This document shows positions 21,497 to 27,311 of a stretch of DNA of 27,311 nucleotides, one piece after another. Made by a program: the position numbers and the translations under genes. Every line of letters begins with the position of its first letter. Within the stretch, counting starts at the first letter, position 1. Under the pieces are notes generated by a model, which worked only from the letters and a program-made list of their open reading frames with translations, was not told the origin of the DNA and did not search any database. This DNA comes from Burkholderiales bacterium (GTDB taxonomy: Bacteria; Pseudomonadota; Gammaproteobacteria; Burkholderiales; JAEUMW01): positions 1 through 27,311 of the forward strand of contig JAEUMX010000288.1 of NCBI GenBank assembly GCA_016791285.1, read 5' to 3'.

Positions 21497-22567
21497 TCAG
21501 ACGTCGTGCCGGAAAGCGACGACGTGATCGGCCTCGACGCGGATGCCGATCTTCTCGCCGATGGCGTGGTTGTGGTGACTCGGGACCAGTGACAGGGCGC
21601 GGCCGCCGCTCGGCAACCGGATCGTGTAGAGGATCTCCGCGCCGCGAAACGCTTTCTGCACGACCTCGGCCTGCACCGCGCTGCCATCGTCGTGCACGAT
21701 GTCGTCCGGGCGCAGCAACACGTCCACCGGGCAGCCGTTGCCACATTGCTGGCAGCCGATCGCACACTCCGGCGGAACGTCACCGGTAAGAATGCCGAGC
21801 TCGATCTGCACCTGCCTGGAGTTCAGCACCCGGCCCGGGACGAGCACGCCTTCGCCCACGAAGTCAGCCACGAAGCGGCTTACCGGCTTGTGGTAGAGGT
21901 TGTAGGGCGAGTCCCATTGCACGATCACGCCGTCGTGCATGATCCCGACTTCGTCCGCCAGGGCGAAGGCCTCGTGCTGGTCGTGGGTGACCAGGATCGC
22001 CGTCGCGTTCTGCGCCTTGAGGATCTCGCGCACCTCGTAGCTCAACCGCTCCCGTAAGTCGACGTCGAGGTTCGAGAACGGCTCGTCCATGAGCAGGAGA
22101 TCGGGCTGCGGCGCCAGCGCACGGGCGAGCGCGACGCGCTGCTGCTGCCCGCCCGAGAGCTCGTGCGGATATTTCTCTCCGACCCGATCGAGTCCCACCG
22201 TCGCGAGTAGTTCCGTCACTCTCGTCATGCGTTCCTTGCGCGGTGCGCGGCGCAAGCCGAATGCGACGTTCTCGCCGACCGTGAGATGCGGGAAGAGCGC
22301 GTAATCCTGAAACACCATGCCGATGCGGCGCCGTTCGGGGGCGAGGGTGAACCCGACGCGACTCACGATCTCTCCGTTCAGTGCGATCTCGCCGCAGGTC
22401 AGCGGCTCGAAGCCAGCGATGCAGCGCAGCGCGGTGGTCTTGCCGCAGCCGCTTGGTCCCAGCAGGCAGGCGATATCGCCTCGTTGCAGCGTGAGCGAGA
22501 AATCTCTCAGCACATGCGCCGCGCCGTAAGCGTGACCGACCTGCCGGACCTCGAGGACGGTGTTCAT
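21497..22567 (-). CDS. fbpC: Ferric iron ABC transporter ATP-binding protein (FbpC/FutC-like)
   Basis: The 356-residue ATPase contains Walker A GPSGCGKTT (37-45), Q-loop VFQDYALFPHLTVGENV, signature LSGGQQQR (137-144), Walker B LLLMDEP (157-163) and the H-loop at H195. A TOBE-type regulatory C terminus follows. Within that tail lies an unusual cysteine cluster, C268-x3-C272-x2-C275-x3-C279, discussed as a finding. It should energise ferric iron import with the permease and binding protein encoded next to it. The gene is divergent from fbpB, with a Fur box between them. No ribosome site precedes the ATG, which lies 7 nt after a TATAAT box, so the mRNA is probably leaderless. Confidence 0.92.
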   Translation of the reverse strand: MNTVLEVRQVGHAYGAAHVLRDFSLTLQRGDIACLLGPSGCGKTTALRCIAGFEPLTCGEIALNGEIVSRVGFTLAPERRRIGMVFQDYALFPHLTVGENVAFGLRRAPRKERMTRVTELLATVGLDRVGEKYPHELSGGQQQRVALARALAPQPDLLLMDEPFSNLDVDLRERLSYEVREILKAQNATAILVTHDQHEAFALADEVGIMHDGVIVQWDSPYNLYHKPVSRFVADFVGEGVLVPGRVLNSRQVQIELGILTGDVPPECAIGCQQCGNGCPVDVLLRPDDIVHDDGSAVQAEVVQKAFRGAEILYTIRLPSGGRALSLVPSHHNHAIGEKIGIRVEADHVVAFRHDV

Positions 22568-22574
22568 GCGGGCG

Positions 22575-22580
22575 ATTATA
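22575..22580 (-). promoter_or_regulatory. -10 box for fbpC, placed for a leaderless transcript
   Basis: A perfect TATAAT on the minus strand ends 7 nt before the fbpC ATG (22567). The expected transcription start therefore coincides with the A of the start codon. The Fur box at 22592-22606 would cover the region between -10 and -35. Confidence 0.6.
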
Positions 22581-22591
22581 CGATGATCAAG

Positions 22592-22606
22592 GGAGAATCA
22601 TTCTCA
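22592..22606. promoter_or_regulatory. Fur box between fbpC and fbpB
   Basis: A perfect inverted repeat GAGAAT-C-ATTCTC (22593-22605) reads, with its flanks, TGAGAATGATTCTCC on the minus strand. This is close to the 7-1-7 Fur consensus TGATAATNATTATCA. It overlaps the likely -35 (TTCTCA, 22601-22606) of an extended -10 promoter for fbpB (TGC-TAGAAT, 22622-22630) and lies upstream of the fbpC -10. Iron-loaded Fur bound here should repress both genes. Confidence 0.8.
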
Positions 22607-22676
22607 ACTCGTGGCCGCGATTGCTAGAATTCGTGGCTTGCGCGGCGCGCGAGAGGCGCCGCCGGCTCTCGTCCTC

Positions 22677-24356
22677 ATGACCGCAACTTCCTCGCTTCAC
22701 CGCGTTTCGATCTGGCGCTCGCGGCGTCTTTCCGCGCTCGGTCCGCTTGGCTGGTGTGCCATTGCGCTCGCTGCCTTGCTGGCAGTGCCGATCGTCTTCG
22801 TTGCGAGCAGTGTGTTCGTCCCGAGCGGCGGATCCTGGCAACACCTGGTCGACACCGTGCTGGCGGATTATGTCCGCAACACCGTCTGGCTCGCCGTCGG
22901 GGTGGGCTTCGGCGTGGTGGTCGTGGGCGTCGGGACCGCCTGGCTCGTCACCATGTGCAGCTTCCCGGGCAGCCGCGTGCTCGACTGGGCCTTGATCCTG
23001 CCGCTGGCGGTGCCCGCCTACGTGATGGCTTACGCCTACACGGACTTTCTCCAGTTCAGCGGTCCGGTCCAGACCTGGCTGCGGGAGCTCACCGGTTGGC
23101 GCGCGCGCGAGTACTGGTTCCCCGACATCCGCTCGCTCGGCGGCGCCATTACGGTGATGGTGTTCGTGATGTATCCCTACGTGTATCTCCTCGCGCGCGC
23201 TGCTTTTCTCGAGCAGTCGGTCGGGGTGCTGGAGGTGGGCCGCACGCTGGGCTACGGCGCGTGGGGCAGCTTCGCGCGGATCGCCTTGCCGCTGGCGCGC
23301 CCCGCGATCGCCGCCGGCACGTCGCTCGCCCTGATGGAAACGCTGGCTGACTTCGGCACCGTCTCTTACTTCGCGGTACAAACCTTCACCACCGGCATCT
23401 ACCGCGCGTGGTTCTCGATGGGCGATCCCGTTGCGGCGGCGCAGCTCTCGGCCGTTCTGCTCGCTCTGGTCGCGGTGGTGCTCCTGCTGGAACGCCTCAC
23501 CCGCGGTCGGGCGCGCTACCACAATCCGGCACCACGCAAGCGCCTGCCGGAGTCCCGGCTGTATGGCTGGCGCGCGGGTGCCGCCCTGCTTGCCTGCATG
23601 ACGCCGCTCGTCCTTGGTTTCGCGCTGCCTGCGCTCATCCTGTTGCGGATGACGCTCGCCCAGGGCGACGAGCAGTTCGGCGAACGGTTCGTGGCGCTGA
23701 CCCGCAACAGCGTCTTGCTGGCGGTGATCACTTCGCTGCTCGCGGTCGCGCTCGCGCTGCTCATGGCCTACGCGGTACGGCTGCGCCCGGGGCCGATCAC
23801 GTGGTCGGCGAACCGTGTGGCAGGGCTCGGGTATGCGGTGCCCGGCACCGTGATCGCGGTCGGCATCCTGGTGCCCGTCGCACGCCTCGACCACGCCGTC
23901 GATGCGTTCATGTCGTCGACCTTCGGGCATGCCACGGGACTGCTGTTCACCGGCGGCATCGCCGCGCTGGTCTACGCCTATCTGGTGCGCTTTTTCTCGG
24001 TCGCGCTGCAGACCGTCGATGCCGGGCTCACGCGCATCACGCCCAGCATGGAAGCAGCGGCGCGCAGCCTCGGCTGCTCGCCTGGTGGCGTGCTGGCGCG
24101 GGTGCACGCACCCCTGTTGACCGGAAGCCTGCTCACGGCCGGCCTGATGGTATTCGTGGACGTGATGAAGGAGCTGCCTGCGACCTTCGCCATGCGCCCC
24201 TTCAACTTCGATACGCTGGCGGTGCAGGCGTACAACCTGGCCGCCGACGAGCGCCTGGCGGAGGCGGCGACCGCGTCGCTCGCGATCGTCGCGGTGGGTC
24301 TGGTGCCGCTCATCTTTCTCTCGCGGACCATCGCGAAGACGCGGGGGCGGACATAG
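22677..24356 (+). CDS. fbpB: Ferric iron ABC transporter permease (FbpB-like, fused two-domain)
   Basis: With the ATG at 22677 the protein has 559 residues. It contains two homologous membrane halves, each with several helices and an EAA-type loop that contacts the ATPase: EVGRTLGYGAWGSFARIALPLARPAI in the first half, and EAAARSLGCSPGGVLARVHAPLL in the second. MALMETLADFGTVSYFAVQTFTTGIYRAW-like and VDVMKELPATFAMRPFNFDTLAVQAYNLAADERL are typical of the FbpB/SfuB family. It should form the membrane channel for ferric iron. An upstream in-frame GTG at 22611 would overlap the promoter, so it was not used. The downstream end converges on fbpA with a 28-bp gap. Confidence 0.92.
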   Translation: MTATSSLHRVSIWRSRRLSALGPLGWCAIALAALLAVPIVFVASSVFVPSGGSWQHLVDTVLADYVRNTVWLAVGVGFGVVVVGVGTAWLVTMCSFPGSRVLDWALILPLAVPAYVMAYAYTDFLQFSGPVQTWLRELTGWRAREYWFPDIRSLGGAITVMVFVMYPYVYLLARAAFLEQSVGVLEVGRTLGYGAWGSFARIALPLARPAIAAGTSLALMETLADFGTVSYFAVQTFTTGIYRAWFSMGDPVAAAQLSAVLLALVAVVLLLERLTRGRARYHNPAPRKRLPESRLYGWRAGAALLACMTPLVLGFALPALILLRMTLAQGDEQFGERFVALTRNSVLLAVITSLLAVALALLMAYAVRLRPGPITWSANRVAGLGYAVPGTVIAVGILVPVARLDHAVDAFMSSTFGHATGLLFTGGIAALVYAYLVRFFSVALQTVDAGLTRITPSMEAAARSLGCSPGGVLARVHAPLLTGSLLTAGLMVFVDVMKELPATFAMRPFNFDTLAVQAYNLAADERLAEAATASLAIVAVGLVPLIFLSRTIAKTRGRT

Positions 24357-24384
24357 GTCTGCCGCCCCGCACGCTGCACTGCGG

Positions 24385-25422
24385 CTACTTCCAGCCGACG
24401 CGATCGGCCACCTTCTGCGCCGCCGGCTGATTCTTGCCGAGCTCGCCGACGTTAAGCGTGTCGGCTTTGAACTTGCCCAGCGACTCGAGCTCCGCGTTGT
24501 TCACCTTGACACCGGGGACGACTGGCCACTCGTTGTTGCCGTTCGCGAAGTATTGCTGCGCCTGGTCCGAGGCGAGGTACTCGAGGAACTTGATCGCGTT
24601 CTCCTTGTGCGGTGCGTACTTGAGCACGCCGCCCCCGGAAATGTTCATATGCACGCCGGGTCCGTTCTTGTCCGGCCAGATGACGCCCAGCTTCTCGACC
24701 ACGGCGCGGTCCTCGGGCTTGGTCGACTTGAGCAGCCGCACGAAGTAATACGTGTTGCTGATCGCGACGTCGCACTCTCCCGCCGCTACGGCTTTGAGCT
24801 GATCGGTGTCGCCGCCCTTGGGCTCGCGCGCCAGATTGCCGGCAACGCCCTTCGCCCACTGCTCGGCCTTCTGTTCGCCGTCGTGGGCGATCACCGAGCT
24901 GATCAGCGACAGCATGTAGACGTGGCCAGCCGATCGCGCGCAGATCCGGCCCTTCCACCTCGGGTCGGCCAGATCGGCGTAGCTCTTGAGCTCGTCCGGT
25001 TTCACCGCGGCCTTGTTGTAGACGATGATCCGCGCCCGTGCCGAGAAGCCGTACCAGGTGCCGTCCGGCGCGCGGTAGGCGGCGGGGATGCGGCTGTCGA
25101 GCACCTTCGACGTGATCGGCTGAAAGAGCCCCGCCTGGTCCGCGCGCCACAGACGGCCTGCATCGACCGTGATGAAGACGTCTGCCGGACTCTTGTCGCC
25201 TTCGCTCTTGATGCGTTCCATCAGCGGATCTTCGGCGCCTTCGATGCGGTTCACCTTGATCCCGGTCTGCTTCGTGAAGTCGGTATAGAGCGCTTCGTCC
25301 GTCTGATAGTGACGGGCGGTATAGAGATTGAGCTCTTTCTCCTCGGCGGCGTGGACCGGAGAGAAGCTGAGCAGGGTGACAGCGGCGATAAGGGTCGACA
25401 GCTTCTTGTGGGGACGGGTCAT
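24385..25422 (-). CDS. fbpA: Periplasmic ferric iron-binding protein (FbpA/FutA-like)
   Basis: The 345-residue protein has a signal peptide cleaved near SPVHA-AE (residue 25). A family 1 solute-binding fold begins ELNLYTARHYQTDEALY. The adjacent tyrosines Y225/Y226 in SNTYYFVRLL correspond to the iron-ligating Tyr pair of FbpA/FutA proteins. VFITVDAGRLWRADQAGLFQP and GVHMNISGGGVLKYAPHKENAIKFLEYL are also characteristic. It should capture Fe3+ for FbpB/FbpC. The start at 25422 is preceded by AGGAAA; the frame extends upstream across the promoter and Fur box but encodes no plausible signal there. It is transcribed convergently with fbpB and divergently from the DUF2325-like gene. Confidence 0.93.
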   Translation of the reverse strand: MTRPHKKLSTLIAAVTLLSFSPVHAAEEKELNLYTARHYQTDEALYTDFTKQTGIKVNRIEGAEDPLMERIKSEGDKSPADVFITVDAGRLWRADQAGLFQPITSKVLDSRIPAAYRAPDGTWYGFSARARIIVYNKAAVKPDELKSYADLADPRWKGRICARSAGHVYMLSLISSVIAHDGEQKAEQWAKGVAGNLAREPKGGDTDQLKAVAAGECDVAISNTYYFVRLLKSTKPEDRAVVEKLGVIWPDKNGPGVHMNISGGGVLKYAPHKENAIKFLEYLASDQAQQYFANGNNEWPVVPGVKVNNAELESLGKFKADTLNVGELGKNQPAAQKVADRVGWK

Positions 25423-25491
25423 CTTCGATTTTTCCTGTTTCGTTTGACGAGCCGCTCGCACCGGTGGGCCAGCGTCGAGGGGGCCACGGGA

Positions 25492-25520
25492 ATCGTATCC
25501 GGTAGTGTTCCTGTTGGCAA
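25492..25520 (-). promoter_or_regulatory. Sigma-70-type promoter of fbpA
   Basis: On the minus strand a -35 TTGCCA (25515-25520), a 17-bp spacer and a -10 TACGAT (25492-25497) lie about 70 bp upstream of the fbpA start. A Fur-box-like sequence (25524-25538) lies immediately upstream of the -35. Confidence 0.55.
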
Positions 25521-25521
25521 T

Positions 25522-25572
25522 AATGAGAATGCTTCGCATCCGTTGACTTGATGGATGCGAATTATTATCATT
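25522..25572. promoter_or_regulatory. Paired Fur boxes in a large inverted repeat between fbpA and the DUF2325-like gene
   Basis: Two 20-bp arms (25522-25541 and 25553-25572) are inverted copies that match at 17 of 20 positions, separated by 11 bp. The right arm contains TGCGAATTATTATCA (25556-25570), which fits the 7-1-7 Fur consensus at 12 of 14 positions. The left arm contains TGAGAATGCTTCGCA (25524-25538), a weaker match. The inner 9 bp (TTCGCATCC / GGATGCGAA) are a perfect inverted repeat. The right box overlaps the promoter of the DUF2325-like gene, and the left box abuts the fbpA promoter. Confidence 0.75.
25543..25571 (+). promoter_or_regulatory. Sigma-70-type promoter of the DUF2325-bfd unit
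   Basis: A -35 TTGACT (25543-25548), an exact 17-bp spacer and a -10 TATCAT (25566-25571) precede the gene at 25601; both hexamers match five of six consensus bases. The right Fur box lies within the spacer and -10, so repression by iron is expected. Confidence 0.65.
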
Positions 25573-25600
25573 TGATCTGGGCTTTGAGATAACGGTGATC

Positions 25601-25948
25601 ATGAACGCACTCGTCGTCGGCGCCGACCGACTCGGAAACATTCCGGACGTGCTGGGGGGATTCGGGATTCGCATCCTCGAACACGTGTCCGGCCGGCAGG
25701 CCGCCCATCAGCGTCGCGGCGCCGCGATCGGCAGCAACACCCAGCTCGTCATTCTCTTCACCGACTTTCTCGGCCACAACGTCATGAAGAGCTTTCGCAG
25801 CCTGGCGCAGGCAGAGGGAGTTCCGGTGATCGCTTGTCGCCGTTCTGCGAGTTGTCTCGCGGTCTGTCTGGACCGCTTCTTTGCGCAGCCGGAATGCGAG
25901 GCACGTTGCGCTACGTGCCCGAAAGTCGCGAAACGTACGTCGAACTAG
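25601..25948 (+). CDS. DUF2325-family protein in an iron locus, function unknown
   Basis: The 115-residue protein begins MNALVVGADRLGNIPDVLGGFGIRILEHVSGR and contains LVILFTDFLGHNVMKSFRSLAQAEGVPVIACRRS, a pattern I recognise as DUF2325. It has no signal peptide or membrane segment, so it should be cytoplasmic, probably with a small alpha/beta fold. Six cysteines lie in the C-terminal third (C79, C85, C89, C99, C103, C106), the last three as Cx3Cx2C followed by Pro. A GTG at 25595 is an alternative start. The gene has its own promoter overlapped by a Fur box, and bfd follows 13 bp after its stop. An iron-related role is inferred from context only. Confidence 0.78.
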   Translation: MNALVVGADRLGNIPDVLGGFGIRILEHVSGRQAAHQRRGAAIGSNTQLVILFTDFLGHNVMKSFRSLAQAEGVPVIACRRSASCLAVCLDRFFAQPECEARCATCPKVAKRTSN

Positions 25949-25961
25949 CCCGAGGTCTGCC

Positions 25962-26159
25962 ATGTATGTGTGCCTGTGCAATGGTGTCACCGACCACCAC
26001 ATCGCGAAGGCGGTAGCGGAAGGCGCTTCGTCTTTGTGTGATCTGAAGGCTCGCCTCGGCATCGCATCCTGCTGCGGTCGCTGCGCCGAGTGCGCAGAGT
26101 TCGTCCTCGACGAACAACTCGCTTTTTCCAGCTCCATGAGCTGCGCACAGCTCGCTTGA
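25962..26159 (+). CDS. bfd: Bacterioferritin-associated ferredoxin, [2Fe-2S]
   Basis: The 65-residue protein has the BFD-type iron-sulfur ligand set C4, C6, C38 and C41 (MYVCLCNGVTD ... SCCGRCAEC), as in Pseudomonas and E. coli Bfd. Bfd binds bacterioferritin and delivers electrons to its haem so that stored Fe3+ is reduced and released. The start at 25962 has GAGG (25952-25955) at good spacing. It follows the DUF2325-like gene by 13 bp, so the two probably share the Fur-controlled promoter. Bacterioferritin is encoded 110 bp downstream. Extra cysteines (C26, C37, C44, C61) are present; their role is not known. Confidence 0.92.
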   Translation: MYVCLCNGVTDHHIAKAVAEGASSLCDLKARLGIASCCGRCAECAEFVLDEQLAFSSSMSCAQLA

Positions 26160-26184
26160 GCTGATCACTCCTGACTCGATTCAT

Positions 26185-26200
26185 CCGCAGCGCGCTGCGG
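26185..26200. repeat. 16-bp perfect GC-rich palindrome between bfd and bfr
   Basis: CCGCAGCG followed directly by CGCTGCGG is a perfect inverted repeat 25 bp after the bfd stop. There is no T-run after it, so it is not a standard intrinsic terminator. A TAGAAT hexamer at 26203-26208 follows and could be the -10 of a separate bfr promoter, with the palindrome covering its spacer as an operator or insulating hairpin. Confidence 0.5.
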
Positions 26201-26269
26201 AGTAGAATTTCTCGTGCGCCCCGCCTTTGGTCGCACTGATTCTATTTCTCATCTGATCAGGAGCAGCCC

Positions 26270-26749
26270 ATGAAAGGCGACACCAAGGTCATCGAGCACC
26301 TCAACAAGGCACTGCGCAACGAGCTCACGGCAATCAACCAGTACTTCCTGCACGCCCGCATGTTTCGCAACTGGGGGCTCAAGAAGCTGGACGACTACGA
26401 GTACCACGAGTCCGTGGACGAGATGAAGCATGCCGACCGGCTCATCAATCGCATCCTCTTCCTGGAAGGCCTGCCGAACCTGCAGGATCTCGACAAGCTC
26501 ATGATCGGGGAGCATGTCGAGGAGTGTCTGCGCTGCGACCTGCAGCTCGAGTTGCGTGCCTATCCCGACCTCAAGGCCGCGATCGCGTATTGCGAATCCT
26601 GTAGCGACTATGTCTCGCGGGAGCTGTTCGAAGGCATTCTCGAAAGCGAAGAGGAGCACATCGACTGGCTCGAGACGCAGCTGGAGCTGATCGGGAAAGT
26701 CGGCATCCAGAACTATCTGCAATCGCAGATGGGCGATTCCTCGAGCTGA
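26270..26749 (+). CDS. bfr: Bacterioferritin
   Basis: The 159-residue protein is a full-length haem-containing ferritin. All ferroxidase ligands are visible at standard positions: E18, E51, H54, E94, E127 and H130. The haem ligand M52 is present in VDEMKHADR. Twenty-four subunits should assemble into a hollow shell that oxidises Fe2+ and stores it as a mineral; haem lies between subunit pairs. AGGAG (26259-26263) is the ribosome site. It is downstream of bfd on the same strand. Cysteines C86, C89, C108 and C111 (two CxxC pairs) are an additional feature. It ends 2 bp from the convergent NlpC/P60 gene. Confidence 0.97.
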   Translation: MKGDTKVIEHLNKALRNELTAINQYFLHARMFRNWGLKKLDDYEYHESVDEMKHADRLINRILFLEGLPNLQDLDKLMIGEHVEECLRCDLQLELRAYPDLKAAIAYCESCSDYVSRELFEGILESEEEHIDWLETQLELIGKVGIQNYLQSQMGDSSS

Positions 26750-26751
26750 TG

Positions 26752-27246
26752 TCAGGCAGCAATCCGGCGGGCGCCCGAGAACCGCCGCGCCCAATAGCCG
26801 TTTTGCATCGCAACGATCTCGACCTTGCCGCCGCTGCTCGGCGCATGGACGAAGCGGCGTTCGCCCACGTAGATGCCGACGTGGCTGAACGCCCGGCCGA
26901 GCGTGTTGTAGAAGACGAGGTCGCCCGGCTGCATCTCGTCCGGTTCCACCGGCCAGCCGACACGCTCCATTTCGACCGCACTGCGCGGCAGCGCGAGGCC
27001 CGCCGCCTGCCGGTACACGTACCAGACGAACCCGCTGCAGTCGAATCCGGAATCCGGTGAGGTGCCGCCGTTGCGGTACGGCACGCCGATCAGGGAAACC
27101 GCGAACACGGCTGCATCGCGGGCCGCCTCCGATGGCATGGGGGCGGGCAGGCCATCGCTGCCGGCAGGCGGTCGCTCCGGTCGCGACGCACATCCCGCGA
27201 CCCAGGCAGCGACTGTCAGGAGCACCAGTCTTCGGCGAGCGAGCAT
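26752..27246 (-). CDS. NlpC/P60 family lipoprotein peptidoglycan hydrolase
   Basis: The 164-residue protein starts with a lipoprotein signal (RRRLVLLTVAAWVAGC, acylated C19). After a Pro-rich linker an NlpC/P60 cysteine peptidase domain spans about residues 42-164. The nucleophile is C70 in DSGFDCSGFVWYVY, with H122 in AFSHVGIYVG and H134 in RFVHAPS completing the likely active site. QPGDLVFYN is a further family motif. It should cut peptide bonds in peptidoglycan stem peptides from the periplasmic face of a membrane. The start at 27246 gives a normal signal sequence. Only 65 bp of upstream sequence are in the window, with no gene seen there. Confidence 0.92.
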   Translation of the reverse strand: MLARRRLVLLTVAAWVAGCASRPERPPAGSDGLPAPMPSEAARDAAVFAVSLIGVPYRNGGTSPDSGFDCSGFVWYVYRQAAGLALPRSAVEMERVGWPVEPDEMQPGDLVFYNTLGRAFSHVGIYVGERRFVHAPSSGGKVEIVAMQNGYWARRFSGARRIAA

Positions 27247-27311
27247 GGCGCAACTCTAGATCACCATCGGGACGGCAGTAAAGCCGGTTCATCGGCTCAG
27301 GCACGCCAGTC

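Noticed and set aside
22587..24107. 506-codon minus-strand frame opposite fbpB
   Set aside because: Low-complexity Arg/His/Glu-rich product opposite a clear permease gene, and it would run through the Fur box.
24357..24384. Possible bidirectional terminator between fbpB and fbpA
   Set aside because: The GCCGC/GCGGC repeat is short with a long loop and no T-run on either strand.
25423..25674. Extended N terminus of fbpA up to 25674
   Set aside because: The extension crosses the promoters and Fur boxes, and the signal peptide begins only at 25422.

Overview
The window looks like chromosome of a GC-rich Gram-negative proteobacterium, most likely a betaproteobacterium (Rhodocyclales/Burkholderiales-like). 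This rests on an outer-membrane porin ending in Phe, a tripartite RND pump, AcoR- and NtrC-type sigma-54 activators, TATAATCG-type -10 boxes and GC-rich coding with tightly overlapping genes. No rRNA, tRNA, insertion sequence, integrase or CRISPR array was seen. The genus cannot be fixed from the sequence alone.

Layout. (1) 1-2189, minus strand: a short possible gene fragment at the left edge, an intrinsic terminator, then a MoxY/MoxX-like two-component pair (histidine kinase and NarL-type regulator) with a palindrome and a perfect TATAAT upstream. (2) 2356-11466, minus strand: a complete RND efflux operon, mdtA-mdtB-mdtC-outer-membrane factor (the MuxABC-OpmB arrangement). Every junction overlaps by 4 bp and the operon ends in an intrinsic terminator. 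(3) 11509-14371, minus strand: an NtrB/NtrC-like two-component system. (4) 14458-16553, minus strand: an AcoR-like sigma-54 activator with its own terminator, divergent from (5) a porin gene at 16928-18313 that is followed by a very strong terminator. (6) 18541-21489, plus strand: a sigma-54-type promoter and a tightly coupled set of accessory genes for PQQ-dependent alcohol oxidation. These are a PedF-like cytochrome c-550, a quinoprotein-associated periplasmic binding protein, a YVTN beta-propeller protein and cytochrome b561. The dehydrogenase itself is not in the window. (7) 21497-25422: a Fur-controlled ferric iron ABC importer (fbpC minus, fbpB plus, fbpA minus). (8) 25543-26749, plus strand: a DUF2325-like protein, bacterioferritin-associated ferredoxin and bacterioferritin. 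(9) 26752-27246, minus strand: an NlpC/P60 lipoprotein hydrolase.

How it fits together. The AcoR-like regulator, the GGCACG-N4-GTGCA promoter and the pedF-to-b561 genes form a plausible alcohol-responsive module, with the porin as uptake route. The second module is iron homeostasis: three Fur-box-like palindromes lie in the two divergent intergenic regions, so import (fbpABC) and the DUF2325-bfd unit should be derepressed together under iron limitation, next to the iron store Bfr. The most interesting unexplained features are the DUF2325-like protein inside the iron locus, a Cx3Cx2C cysteine motif shared by that protein and the FbpC ATPase, a 20-bp near-perfect inverted duplication of the Fur operator, and a probably leaderless fbpC mRNA.
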